Below are positions 34,323-43,063 of a stretch of 64,000 bases of DNA, one piece after another; the first letter of the stretch is position 1; each line of letters starts with the position of its first letter. Below the pieces are notes generated by a model. That model was given only the letters and a program-made list of their open reading frames with translations, was not told the origin of the DNA and ran no database searches. Source of the stretch: Streptomyces subrutilus (GTDB lineage: Bacteria; Actinomycetota; Actinomycetes; Streptomycetales; Streptomycetaceae); NCBI RefSeq assembly GCF_008704535.1, contig NZ_CP023701.1:4342501-4406500 (forward strand). The letters are read 5' to 3'. The position numbers were made by a program, and so were the translations under genes.

Positions 34323-35399
34323 ATGAAGAAGGCACTGCTCGCCGCGACCGTCGTCGCCTCCGCACTCACCGCGTCCCTGGTCGCGGCCCCCGCCGCCACC
34401 GCCTCCGGCTTCCCCCGGGACCGGGACGGCCGCGACCGCTCCGCCATTCCCTTCACCGAGGCCACCGTCACCGCCGGCGCCGACGGCTCCTTCACCCTGG
34501 ACTGGAAGGCCCGCGGCACCAAGCGGGTCGAGATCAAGGCGAACGGCAAGGTCGTCGCGAAGGGGGGCGCCCAGGGCCGGGCCGTGGTCACCGGCCTGCC
34601 CGCCGCCGACCGCCAGTGGTTCGACTTCACGCCCGACCACGGCCGGGGCCTGCACCTCGCCGACCGCCTGATCAAGCTCGACGGCGCCGTCAACTTCCGC
34701 GACGCGGGCGGCTACCGCACCACCACCGGCCAGTGGGTCAAGATGGGCGAGGTCTACCGCTCCGACGCCCTCGACAAGCTGACCGCCAACGACCTCGCCA
34801 AGCTCCAGCGCCTGCGCGTCAAGACGGTCTTCGACCTGCGCATGGCCGACGAGCGCACCCAGGCCGCCGACAAGGTCCCCGCCGGCGCCTCCTACGTCGT
34901 CGCCGACGTCTTCGCCGGGTCCGGCTCCTTCCAGGCCCTGCCCAGGACCCCCGACGAGGCCGTCAAGGCCATGACCGACGCCGAGCGGGCCATGGTCGCC
35001 GGCGAGGGCGGCAAGAAGGCCTACACCCAGGTCTTCGAGGGCATCCAGCGCGACCGCGCCCGCTCCGTCCTCTTCCACTGCACCGCCGGCAAGGACCGCA
35101 CGGGCTGGGCCAACGCCTCCCTCCTCACCGCCCTCGGCGTGCCCCGCGAGACCGTCGAGGCCGACTACCTGGCCAGCAACGACTACCGCAAGGCCGCCAA
35201 CGACGCCGTCCTCTCCCACCTGCCCGCCCAGCAGGCCGCCGTCTACAAGCCGCTGCTCGACGTCCGGCCCGAGTACCTGAACGCGGGCTACGCCGAGGTC
35301 AAGGCCCGCTACGGCACCTTCGACCGCTACCTGAAGGACGGCCTCGGCATCGACTCCCGCGAACTGCGCGAGCTCAAGCGGGACCTCCTCGTCGGCTGA
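34323..35399 (+). CDS. Secreted tyrosine phosphatase-like protein
   Basis: The 358-residue protein has a signal peptide (KKALLAATVVASALTASLVAAPAATA), an N-terminal fibronectin-like beta region (about 40-105) and a phosphatase domain. The domain contains NFRDAGGYRT, VYRSDALDKLTANDLAKL and the P-loop HCTAGKDRTG (Cys-x5-Arg). This matches the Y_phosphatase3/LipA type, which acts on phosphotyrosine or phosphoinositides outside the cell. The ATG at 34323 sits directly before the signal peptide; GGAG lies very close. A GC-rich hairpin follows the stop. Confidence 0.88.
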   Translation: MKKALLAATVVASALTASLVAAPAATASGFPRDRDGRDRSAIPFTEATVTAGADGSFTLDWKARGTKRVEIKANGKVVAKGGAQGRAVVTGLPAADRQWFDFTPDHGRGLHLADRLIKLDGAVNFRDAGGYRTTTGQWVKMGEVYRSDALDKLTANDLAKLQRLRVKTVFDLRMADERTQAADKVPAGASYVVADVFAGSGSFQALPRTPDEAVKAMTDAERAMVAGEGGKKAYTQVFEGIQRDRARSVLFHCTAGKDRTGWANASLLTALGVPRETVEADYLASNDYRKAANDAVLSHLPAQQAAVYKPLLDVRPEYLNAGYAEVKARYGTFDRYLKDGLGIDSRELRELKRDLLVG

Positions 35400-35401
35400 C
35401 C

Positions 35402-35449
35402 GGACCGCCGCGGGTCGGGGAGCGGACCTGCTCCCGCCCCGCGGCGTCC
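35402..35449. terminator. Bidirectional hairpin between phosphatase and fbiC
   Basis: Imperfect long inverted repeat with GGAC-CGCCGCGGG and GGGAGC blocks pairing with GCTCCC and CCCGCGGCG-TCC around GGACCT. It sits between two convergent stop codons. Confidence 0.55.
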
Positions 35450-35463
35450 GTGCGCCGCCGCGC

Positions 35464-38040
35464 CTACTCCAGTACGGGCAGCAGCTCGGGCAGGTGCCCG
35501 TCCGAGGCGCGCGCCGCGTCCTGGCGTTCCTGCGGCACCTCCCCGTACAGCGTCGTCCGGGCCCGCGCCGGACGTCCCGCCGCCCCGGCGACCGCGATCA
35601 GGTCCCGCACCGACTTGTACGACCCGTAACCCGACCCCGCCATCCGCGAGATGGTCTCCTCCATCAGCGTGCCGCCCAGGTCGTTCGCCCCGGACCGGAG
35701 CATCTCGGCCGCGCCGTCGGAGCCCAGCTTCACCCAGCTCGTCTGGATGTTGGTGATGTGCGGGTGGAGCAGCAGCCGCGCCATTGCCGTCACCGCCCGG
35801 TTGTCCCGCGCCGTCGGCCCGGGGCGCGCGATGCCCGCCAGGTACACGGGTGCGTTGGTGTGGATGAACGGAAGCGTCACGAACTCCGTGAACCCGCCCG
35901 TCCGCTGCTGGATGCGGGCCAGCGTGCGGAAGTGGCCGAGCCAGTGCCGGGGCTGGTCCACGTGCCCGTACATCATGGTCGACGAGGACCGGATGCCCAG
36001 CTCGTGCGCCGTGGTGACCACGTCGATCCAGTCCGCCGCCGGCAGCTTGCCCTTCGTCAGGACCCAGCGCACCTCGTCGTCCAGGATCTCCGCGGCCGTG
36101 CCCGGGATGGAGTCCAGCCCCGCCTCCTTGGCCGCCGTCAGCCACTCGCGCACCGACAGACCCGTGCGCGTGGCACCGTTGACGACCTCCATCGGCGAGA
36201 AGGCGTGCACGTGCATGCCCGGCACCCGCTCCTTCACCGCCCGCGCGATGTCGAAGTACGCCGTCCCCGGCAGGTCCGGGTGGATGCCGCCCTGCATGCA
36301 CACCTCGACCGCGCCCACGTCCCACGCCTGGGCGGCGCGGTCGGCGACCTGGTCCAGCGAGAGGGTGTACGCGTCGGCGTCCGTGCGGCGCTGCGCGAAC
36401 GCGCAGAAACGGCAGCCGGTGTAGCAGACGTTGGTGAAGTTGATGTTGCGCGTGACGATGTAGGTCACCTCGTCCCCGACGACCGACTTGCGCAGGTCGT
36501 CAGCGATCCGGCACAGCGCGTCCAGCGCCGGCCCGTCCGCGTGCAGCAGCGCGAGGGCCTGCCCGTCGCTCAGCTTCGTCGGGTCGTCGGCGGCCTGCGC
36601 GAGCGCGGCCCGTACGTCCGTGTCGATGCGCTCGGGCACCATGCCCGGCGCGGCGGCCTCGCGCAGGGCCTCCCAGTCGCCGTAGACGTGGTCGAAGTCG
36701 TCGCGCCGGTCCCCGGTGCGGCCCTCGGTGTCGATGGTCGCGTGCAGGTCGGTGCGCCCGTACGCGGCGAAGCCCTCGTCGGGCTCCTGCCACGGGCGGC
36801 CCTCGACCGCGGCGCCCTCGTCCGCGAGCCCCGTCGCCGGATCCGCCAGGGCCCGTACGTGCGGCAGCAGCCGCGGGTCGAGCCAGGGCTCGCCGCGCTG
36901 CAGGAACTCCGGGTAGATCGTGAGGCGTTCGCGCAGTGCGAAGCCGGCGGCCGCGGTCCGCTCGGCCAGCTCCTCGATGTGCGGCCAGGGCCGCTCCGGG
37001 TTCACGTGGTCCGGGGTCAGCGGGGACACGCCGCCCCAGTCGTCGATGCCGGCGCCGATGAGGAGGGCGTACTCGGCGTCCACCAGGTTCGGCGGGGCCT
37101 GGATGCGGGCGCCGGGGCCCAGCAGGTGGCGGGCGACGGCGATGGCGGCGGCCAGCTCCTCCAGTTCCGCGTCCGGCATCCCGCGCATCGCGGTGTCCGG
37201 CTTGGCCCGGAAGTTCTGGACGATGACCTCCTGGATGCCGTGGTAGCTGCGCTGGATCCGGCGCAGCTCGAAGAAGGCGTCGGCGCGCTCCTCGTACGAC
37301 TCCCCGATGCCGATCAGGACCCCGGTGGTGAAGGGGACGTTCGAGCGGCCCGCGTCCTCCAGCACCCGCAGCCGCACGGCCGGCTCCTTGTCGGGGGAGC
37401 CGTGGTGCGGGCCGCCGGGCTCGGACCACAGCCGGGTGGCGGTGGTCTCCAGCATCATCCCCATGGACGGGGCGACGGGCTTGAGGCGCTGGAGGTCCGA
37501 CCAGGACATGACGCCCGGGTTCAGGTGCGGCAGCAGCCCCGTCTCCTCCAGGACCCGGATGGCCATGGCCCGCACGTAGGCGAGGGTGTCGTCGTACCCG
37601 TGCGCGTCGAGCCACTCGCGCGCCTCTGGCCAGCGCTCCTCCGGGCGGTCCCCGAGCGTGAACAGGGCCTCCTTGCAGCCCATCGCGGCTCCCTGGCGGG
37701 CGATGGCGAGGACCTCGTCGGGGGAGAGGTACATGCCGTGGCCGGCGCGGCGCAGCTTGCCGGGCACGGTGACGAAGGTGCAGTAGTGGCACTTGTCGCG
37801 GCAGAGTCGAGTGAGGGGGATGAAGACCTTGCGCGAGTACGTGATGACGCCCGGGCGGCCGGCGGCGGCGAGCCCGGCGTCTCTCACCCGTGCGGCGGAC
37901 GCGGCGAGGTCCCGGAGGTCCGCGCCGCGCGCCTGGAGGAGTACGGCCGCCTCGGTCGCGTCGAGCGCGACGCCGTCGCGGGCCCGCCGGAGCGCGCGGC
38001 GCATCGCGTTTTCGGTCGGAGCGTCACTCGGAGTGGTCAT
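35464..38040 (-). CDS. fbiC: 7,8-didemethyl-8-hydroxy-5-deazariboflavin (FO) synthase, CofG-CofH fusion
   Basis: The 858-residue protein fuses two radical-SAM domains. The N-terminal CofG half has C80-x3-C84-x2-C87 (CRDKCHYC), and the C-terminal CofH half has CYTGCRFCAFAQRR near residue 539. This fusion makes FO, the deazaflavin core of cofactor F420, from tyrosine and 5-amino-6-ribitylamino-uracil. AQRRTDADAYTLS and HIEELAERTAAAGFALRERL are typical blocks. It lies 40 bases downstream of an SDR gene with a CTGACG operator, in the same direction. Transcription from that promoter would tie F420 supply to the regulon. A private promoter in the 40-base gap cannot be excluded. Confidence 0.95.
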   Translation of the reverse strand: MTTPSDAPTENAMRRALRRARDGVALDATEAAVLLQARGADLRDLAASAARVRDAGLAAAGRPGVITYSRKVFIPLTRLCRDKCHYCTFVTVPGKLRRAGHGMYLSPDEVLAIARQGAAMGCKEALFTLGDRPEERWPEAREWLDAHGYDDTLAYVRAMAIRVLEETGLLPHLNPGVMSWSDLQRLKPVAPSMGMMLETTATRLWSEPGGPHHGSPDKEPAVRLRVLEDAGRSNVPFTTGVLIGIGESYEERADAFFELRRIQRSYHGIQEVIVQNFRAKPDTAMRGMPDAELEELAAAIAVARHLLGPGARIQAPPNLVDAEYALLIGAGIDDWGGVSPLTPDHVNPERPWPHIEELAERTAAAGFALRERLTIYPEFLQRGEPWLDPRLLPHVRALADPATGLADEGAAVEGRPWQEPDEGFAAYGRTDLHATIDTEGRTGDRRDDFDHVYGDWEALREAAAPGMVPERIDTDVRAALAQAADDPTKLSDGQALALLHADGPALDALCRIADDLRKSVVGDEVTYIVTRNINFTNVCYTGCRFCAFAQRRTDADAYTLSLDQVADRAAQAWDVGAVEVCMQGGIHPDLPGTAYFDIARAVKERVPGMHVHAFSPMEVVNGATRTGLSVREWLTAAKEAGLDSIPGTAAEILDDEVRWVLTKGKLPAADWIDVVTTAHELGIRSSSTMMYGHVDQPRHWLGHFRTLARIQQRTGGFTEFVTLPFIHTNAPVYLAGIARPGPTARDNRAVTAMARLLLHPHITNIQTSWVKLGSDGAAEMLRSGANDLGGTLMEETISRMAGSGYGSYKSVRDLIAVAGAAGRPARARTTLYGEVPQERQDAARASDGHLPELLPVLE

Positions 38041-38080
38041 GGCCCGAGCATACGATCCGGTGGTAGCCGCACGGGATGGG

Positions 38081-38863
38081 TCATCGCATCAGCTCACCGG
38101 CGTTGACCAGCAGTGACTGGCCGGTTATCGCCCGCGCCCGGTCCGAGGCCAGGAAGACGGCGGCGTCCGCGACGTCCCCGTCGGTGGCGAGGTCGGGCAG
38201 GGCCATGCGCGCGGTGAGGCGGGCGTGCACCTCGGCCTCGGGGACGCCCTCGGCGTGGGCGGTGAAGGTGACGAAGGCCTGGACCGGAGGCCCCCACATC
38301 CAGCCCGGAAGCACGGTGTTGACGCGGATGCGGTACGGGCCGAGCTCGCGGGCCATCGCGTACATGGCCGAGGTCAGCGCCCCCTTGGACGCCGCGTACG
38401 CGCTCTGCCGCACCTCGTTGGGGGCGGCCACCGCGGACTGCGTCCCGATGATGACGACCGACCCCCCGGCGGCCTTGAGGGCGGGCAGGCAGGCGCGGGT
38501 CATGCGCAGGGTGCCGAGCAGGTTCACGTCGAGGACCTGCTGCCAGGTGCCGAAGTCGGCGTCCTGGAGGCCGCCGAAGTACGAGTCCCAGGCCGCGACG
38601 TGCACCACCGCGTCCACGCCCCCGAACCGTTCGCGCGCCAGGTCGGCGAGGGCCCGGCACTGGTCCTCGTCGGTGATGTCGGTCGGCCGGTAGGCGGTGC
38701 GCGCACCGGCCGGGTCGATCTCGGCGGCGGACTTGGCGAGGTTGGCCTCGGTGCGCGCCCCGAGCACCGCGTTCCCGCCGTCCCGCACCACGGCGGCGGC
38801 CACCTGGTGGCCGAGGCCGGCCCCGACGCCGGAGACGATGACGGTCTTCCCTTGCAGCAGCAC
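38081..38863 (-). CDS. Short-chain dehydrogenase/reductase (regulon member)
   Basis: The 260-residue SDR has the glycine motif VSGVGAGLGHQVA, an Arg after strand 2 (GARTEANLAK) that may favour NADP, and catalytic Y156/K160 in YAASKGAL. It ends with QSLLVNAGELMR. VHVAAWDSYFGGLQD replaces the usual NNAG. The GTG at 38863 is chosen because GGAGG lies six bases upstream. The CTGACG operator ends 25 bases upstream of that. fbiC follows after 40 bases in the same direction. Confidence 0.88.
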   Translation of the reverse strand: MLLQGKTVIVSGVGAGLGHQVAAAVVRDGGNAVLGARTEANLAKSAAEIDPAGARTAYRPTDITDEDQCRALADLARERFGGVDAVVHVAAWDSYFGGLQDADFGTWQQVLDVNLLGTLRMTRACLPALKAAGGSVVIIGTQSAVAAPNEVRQSAYAASKGALTSAMYAMARELGPYRIRVNTVLPGWMWGPPVQAFVTFTAHAEGVPEAEVHARLTARMALPDLATDGDVADAAVFLASDRARAITGQSLLVNAGELMR

Positions 38864-38887
38864 GGCGATCCTCCGGATAGCGCTCAC

Positions 38888-38902
38888 CTGACGGGGCGTC
38901 AG
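38888..38902. promoter_or_regulatory. CTGACG-N3-CGTCAG operator before SDR-fbiC
   Basis: CTGACGGGGCGTCAG, perfect 6-bp arms flanked by C and G that extend the dyad by one. It is 25 bases upstream of the GTG start of the SDR. GCTATCC between the two could be a -10 element on the minus strand. Confidence 0.78.
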
Positions 38903-38997
38903 GTTAAGGCGCGCGACCGGGGTTGGGAAGGCCCGCGCGCCCGCCCCCGCCGCTCCGGGCTCCCGCCCGCGCGCCCGCCCCGGTGGCAGGGCCCACG

Positions 38998-39080
38998 CTC
39001 GGCCCCTCCGGCGCGACCGCGCGCGGGCCCTCGGGCGGGCCCGCTCAGCCCCTTCGGCGCGACCGCGCTCAGCCCCTCGG
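38998..39080. repeat. Imperfect GC-rich direct repeats
   Basis: A 24-bp block starting CTCGGCCCCTCCGGCGCGAC (38998) recurs with two changes at 39044. A shorter third copy starts at 39068 and covers the aminotransferase stop codon. Probably replication slippage; no function is apparent. Confidence 0.5.
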
Positions 39081-40292
39081 GTGGGCCGCTATCGCGCGGC
39101 CGAGGCGCGCGAGGCCCTCGCCGATCTCCGCGGGGGTGTGCGCGGTGAAGGACAGGCGCAGGGTGCGGGGGTCCGCGGGGCCGGTGAAGAAGGGGGCGCC
39201 CGGGACGAACGCCACCTCGTGCGCCACCGCCGTGGCGAGCAGGGCCGTCGCGTCGTACCCCTCCGGGAGGCGGGCCCAGACGAACATGCCGCCCTCGGGG
39301 CGGTTCCAGGCGGACCCCGCCGGAAGGGCCCCGGGCAGGCCCGCCAGCAGGGCGTCGCGGCGGGCCCGGTAGGCGTCCCGCACGGAGCCGACGTGGGCGT
39401 CGAGGTCCGAGGCGCCGAGGTAGTGGGCCGCGGCCAGCTGGTCAACCGTGGAGGTGTGCAGGTCGGCCGCCTGCTTCGCGAGCACCGCCGCCCGGAGCAG
39501 CCCGGCCGGGGCCCGCAGCCAGCCCAGCCGCAGCCCCGGGGCCATGACCTTGGAGAAGCTGCCGAGCAGCGCCGTACGGTCCTCGGCCCCCGGGTGGGCG
39601 GCGAGCCAGGGGATGTCGGAGCCCTCGTAGCGCAGCTCCCCGTACGGGTCGTCCTCCACCAGCCACAGCCCGAGGCGGGCGGCGACGGCGGCCACCGCCG
39701 CGCGACGGGCGGCGGGCAGGGTGCGGCCGGTCGGGTTCTGGAAGGTGGGCACGGTGTAGAGCAGCTTGGGCCGCTCCCGCGCGACGATCTCCGCGAGGGC
39801 GTCCGGCACGATGCCCTCCCCGTCGCACGGCACGGCCACCAGCCGGGCCCCGGCCAGCGCGAACGACTGCAGCGCGGCGAGGTACGTCGGGTTCTCCACC
39901 AGGACCGTGTCCCCGGGCTCCACGAGCGCGGCGGCGAGGAGCGACAGCCCCTGCTGGGAGCCGGTGGTGACCAGCACCTCCTCCGCGCCGGTCGCCAGCC
40001 CCCGCGCGCTCGCCCGGCCGGCGACGGCCGCGCGCAGCTCGGGGACGCCCTCGGTGGTGGAGTACTGGAGCGCCCGGCGGGCCCCGGCGCCGAGGGCGGC
40101 GTCGTACGCGGCCCGCAGCCCCCCGGTGTCGAAGAGCTCGGGCGCGGGGAGGCCGCCGGCGAAGGAGACGACCCCGGGGCGCTCGGTGAGCGCGAGGATC
40201 TCGCGCACGGGGGAGCTGCCCACCGAGCGGACCCGCGCGGCGAGGGCGGGCGGCGGGGCGAGGGGGGTGGTGGCGGCGGCGACAGCGGGCAC
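39069..40292 (-). CDS. PLP-dependent aminotransferase (fold type I, MocR/2-aminoadipate-like)
   Basis: The 407-residue protein matches class I/II aminotransferases of the LysN type. It has VVSFAGGLPAPELFD, ALQYSTTEGVPELR, VLVTTGSQQGLSLLAAA, TVPTFQNPTGRTLP, WLVEDDPYGELRY and the PLP lysine in GSFSKVMAPGLRLGW. It should transaminate an amino acid with 2-oxoglutarate. The GTG at 40292 has GGAGG six bases upstream and is preferred to ATG 40322. It is divergent from the unclassified gene at 40419. The operator in between is about 100 bases away. Confidence 0.86.
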   Translation of the reverse strand: MPAVAAATTPLAPPPALAARVRSVGSSPVREILALTERPGVVSFAGGLPAPELFDTGGLRAAYDAALGAGARRALQYSTTEGVPELRAAVAGRASARGLATGAEEVLVTTGSQQGLSLLAAALVEPGDTVLVENPTYLAALQSFALAGARLVAVPCDGEGIVPDALAEIVARERPKLLYTVPTFQNPTGRTLPAARRAAVAAVAARLGLWLVEDDPYGELRYEGSDIPWLAAHPGAEDRTALLGSFSKVMAPGLRLGWLRAPAGLLRAAVLAKQAADLHTSTVDQLAAAHYLGASDLDAHVGSVRDAYRARRDALLAGLPGALPAGSAWNRPEGGMFVWARLPEGYDATALLATAVAHEVAFVPGAPFFTGPADPRTLRLSFTAHTPAEIGEGLARLGRAIAAHPRG

Positions 40293-40390
40293 GGGGGTCC
40301 TCCGGGAGACGGGTGCCGGCATCGTAGTCAGAGAAAGGTGCAGACGGCATGCATGTGTCACATGGTGAACTCGGCCCGCACTCTCGTGAT

Positions 40391-40405
40391 CTGACGTGAC
40401 ATCAG
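40391..40405. promoter_or_regulatory. CTGAC-N5-ATCAG operator, most divergent copy
   Basis: CTGACGTGACATCAG matches the consensus in the left arm, with one change in the right arm. It lies only 13 bases before the downstream ATG and probably overlaps the -10 of a short-leader or leaderless transcript. Confidence 0.6.
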
Positions 40406-40418
40406 CTAGACCGGACCC

Positions 40419-41351
40419 ATGACGACAGGAGCGCACGACCCCGCCCCCGGCGACGACCGGAGCACCGCCCGCACCGACTTCCGCGACCCCGCCCGCGCCG
40501 ACACCCGCGCCGATCCCCGGGTCGACACCCGGGTCGACGACTACGCCGGGCTCGCCGCCGTCGGCCCCTACGGCGTCCGCCCCGGCCATGCGCTGATCAC
40601 CATGGTGGAGCCGCACCCGGGCCACGAGTTCGCGTACAACCGCTGGTACGAGGACGACCACTACTACGCCGGCGCCATGGCCATGCCCTGGATGTACGCG
40701 GGCCGCCGCTGGGTCGCGACCCGCGAGCTCCAGGAGCTGCGCTACCCGGAGAAGTCCGCCGTGGCCCAGCCGGTCACCGCCGGCTGCTACCTCTCCACGT
40801 ACTGGGTCACCGAGGGCCGCTACGACGAGCACATGAAGTGGACCGTCGGCATCAACACGCGCCTCAACCGCGACGGCCGCGTCTACCAGGACCGCACCCA
40901 CGTCTTCACGGCGTTCCAGGACCACGTCGCCACCGTCTACCGGGACGGGGCCGCCGGCCCCCGGGACTTCCACGCCCTCGACCACCCGTACGCCGGGCTC
41001 GTCCTCCAGGTCGTCGACGCGGACGGCCCCGAACAGCGGGCCGAGCTGCTGGAGTGGCTGCGGGCGCGGGCTCTGCCGGAGCGGCTGCGCGGCTCGTCCG
41101 CCGCGATGGTCACGGTCTTCCGGCCGACCCCGCTGCCCGGCGACCGGATGACGTACGTCAAGCAGGTCGAGGGGGTCGGGACCCGCCTGACCCTGCTGTG
41201 GTTCCTGGAAGAGGAGCCCCGGGCCTGCTGGGACCGCTTCCGGGGCCTGGACGCCGAGGTGGCCGGATCGGGGCTGGGGCGGGTCGAGCTGGTCGCCCCG
41301 TTCGTCCCGACGGTGCCGGGGACCGACCGCTACGTCGACCGGCTGCGCTGA
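40419..41351 (+). CDS. Unclassified protein, possible tandem ferredoxin-like (EthD-like) barrel
   Basis: I do not recognise a named family for this 310-residue protein. After an Asp/Arg/Thr-rich tail (about 1-45) it has ALITMVEPHPGHEFAYNRWY followed by EDDHYYAGAMAMPWMYAG, which resembles the first half of EthD/dimeric alpha-beta barrel proteins. A similar pattern appears in the second half (AMVTVFRPTPLPGDRMTYVK). It has no signal or transmembrane segment. The regulon operator just upstream suggests a role beside the LLM and CoA enzymes, perhaps ligand handling or ring chemistry. That role is inference. Confidence 0.75.
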   Translation: MTTGAHDPAPGDDRSTARTDFRDPARADTRADPRVDTRVDDYAGLAAVGPYGVRPGHALITMVEPHPGHEFAYNRWYEDDHYYAGAMAMPWMYAGRRWVATRELQELRYPEKSAVAQPVTAGCYLSTYWVTEGRYDEHMKWTVGINTRLNRDGRVYQDRTHVFTAFQDHVATVYRDGAAGPRDFHALDHPYAGLVLQVVDADGPEQRAELLEWLRARALPERLRGSSAAMVTVFRPTPLPGDRMTYVKQVEGVGTRLTLLWFLEEEPRACWDRFRGLDAEVAGSGLGRVELVAPFVPTVPGTDRYVDRLR

Positions 41352-41493
41352 GCGGGCGCCCGCGCCGGGCCCGGGCATGCCCGAGCCCCCTCGGCCAAGA
41401 CGGCGGACCGGTCGAGAGGGCTCCAGTCAGTGGTGCGGGTACTGCGGGTGGTGCGGGTACTGCGAGGAACTCGGGGGACGCGTGCAGTGACGT

Positions 41494-41703
41494 TCAGGCG
41501 CGTCGTCCCGACCGGCCCTCGGTGACGCCGGTGACGAAGGAGGTCCAGGAGCCGGGCGCGAAGGTGAGGGACGGGCCGTCCTGCACCTTCGAGTCGCGCA
41601 CCGCGACGGCCTCCGTCACGGGGGACTTCACCTCGACGCAGGCGCCGTTGGCGGAATAGGAGGACTTGGTCCAGTTGTGCGTGGCGCCCTGGCGAATAGC
41701 CAT
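41494..41703 (-). CDS. DUF397 protein
   Basis: The 69-residue protein has the full DUF397 pattern: WTKSSYSANGACVEVKSP, AVAVRDSK, and LTFAPGSWTSFV near the end. In Streptomyces such small proteins accompany Scr1/WhiJ-type HTH regulators and modulate them; the HTH gene lies 209 bases upstream in the same direction. ATG 41703 follows the usual family start. Confidence 0.9.
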   Translation of the reverse strand: MAIRQGATHNWTKSSYSANGACVEVKSPVTEAVAVRDSKVQDGPSLTFAPGSWTSFVTGVTEGRSGRRA

Positions 41704-41912
41704 GTTTCTCTCCGGTTCAGCGAGTGGTCCAACTGGGGGTCGATGTCAGCCACTTCTTCCTGCTGACGTGATCGACGCTACCGGCAGCTCCGGAAGGGCG
41801 AAGGGGCCATTCACCCGACCGAGTGGCATATTCCAGTCAGGCCTTCTGTGGCCGGGGAGTGACGGTGTACCGTACCGGCCCTCCCGCGCCACCCGCGCCT
41901 TTTCCTCCCGCT

Positions 41913-42797
41913 TTACTCGCCCTTGCCCGCGTATTGGTCGATGATCCCGGAAATGAACTGCCGGGTCTGGTCGACGCCCAGGGCCTGGGCGCGCAGGTGC
42001 TCGTACATCACGCTGTACTTCTGCACGTCGTTGGCCTTCTCCAGGTACAGGTCGCTCGTCACGCCCTCGATGTAGACCACGGTCGAGTCCGAGGCGTCCG
42101 GGAATTCGAGGATCGCGTACTGGCCGTTCACGCCGGGGTGCGCGCCCAGCGCGAAGGGCATCACCTGCACGGTCACGTGCGGCTGGTCCGACTGCTCTAT
42201 CAGGTACTGGAGCTGGCGCGTCATCAACTCGGCGTCGCCCACCTGCCGCCGCAGCGCCGCCTCGTCGATGACGGCCCACAGGCGCAGCGGACCGAGGTCG
42301 GGATTGTTGTTCTCCGTCTCCGACAGCCGCTTCTGGCGGTGCATCCGGACCTGTACGCGCTTCTCCACGTCCGCGGGAGCGGTCTCCGGCCACGCGCCCC
42401 GGACCAGGGCCTGCGCGTACTCGGTGGTCTGGAGCAGTCCGGGGATCACCAGCGGCTCGTAGGTGCGCAGACTGGCGGCGTCCGTCTCCAGTCCGATGTA
42501 CACGCTGTACGGGATGTCGCCGAAGGCGTGCCACCAGCCCTGCTGGCGCGAGTCCTTGGCCATCTGCATGAGGGAGTCGACGAGGCGGCGGTCCTCGACC
42601 TCGTACACCTCGCACAGGTCGCGGACGTCGCGCTGGCTGATGGAGCGGCGGCCGTTCTCCAGCCTGCTGATCTTCGACTGGGAGACGAGCAGGCGCTCCG
42701 CGACCTGCTCGGCCGTCATGCCCTTGTCCTCGCGGAGCCTGCGCAGCTCCATGCCCAATCGTCGGCGTCGGACGGTGGGATTGACATTGGACGCCAC
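41913..42797 (-). CDS. Scr1-type helix-turn-helix regulator (DUF5753)
   Basis: The 294-residue regulator has an N-terminal XRE-like HTH (LRRLREDKGMTAEQVAERLL, QSKISRLENGRRSIS) and a DUF5753 ligand or partner domain (SLRTYEPLVIPGLLQTTEYA, HVTVQVMPFALGAHPGVNG). This class works with DUF397 proteins as antitoxin-like pairs and affects development in Streptomyces. GTG 42797 has GGAGG about 10 bases upstream. Large hairpins occupy the upstream region. Confidence 0.9.
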   Translation of the reverse strand: MASNVNPTVRRRRLGMELRRLREDKGMTAEQVAERLLVSQSKISRLENGRRSISQRDVRDLCEVYEVEDRRLVDSLMQMAKDSRQQGWWHAFGDIPYSVYIGLETDAASLRTYEPLVIPGLLQTTEYAQALVRGAWPETAPADVEKRVQVRMHRQKRLSETENNNPDLGPLRLWAVIDEAALRRQVGDAELMTRQLQYLIEQSDQPHVTVQVMPFALGAHPGVNGQYAILEFPDASDSTVVYIEGVTSDLYLEKANDVQKYSVMYEHLRAQALGVDQTRQFISGIIDQYAGKGE

Positions 42798-42905
42798 GTG
42801 AACGGCACCTCCGCCTTCTTCTGTCGCTGTCTCTCTGCGTGTCTGATGTCGAGCAGACTGCCACCGAAGCGTGGGCCACCGCTGGGGAACGGCCCGGAAA
42901 ACAGA

Positions 42906-42952
42906 CGCGCGGGGTGGCGGGACCGGGATGACCGGCCCCGCCACCCCGCGCG
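42906..42952. terminator. 16-bp perfect inverted repeat upstream of the HTH gene
   Basis: Arms CGCGCGGGGTGGCGGG (42906-42921) and CCCGCCACCCCGCGCG (42937-42952). It lies between the GPP34 gene end and the HTH gene start, both leftward. It could isolate the two transcription units. Confidence 0.55.
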
Positions 42953-43021
42953 CTGGCGGTGTGTGCCGGACCGGCCCTGGCGGGCGCGGTCACGGCCGTG
43001 GCGTTGCGGTGGAACGGGGTG

Positions 43022-43057
43022 CGGTGGGCACGCCGCGTCGCCGCGGCGTGCCCACCG
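43022..43057. terminator. 16-bp hairpin just after GPP34 gene
   Basis: Arms CGGTGGGCACGCCGCG (43022-43037) and CGCGGCGTGCCCACCG (43042-43057) with a 4-base loop, seven bases beyond the leftward stop codon. A good intrinsic-type terminator without T-tract. Confidence 0.7.
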
Positions 43058-43063
43058 GGTGGA

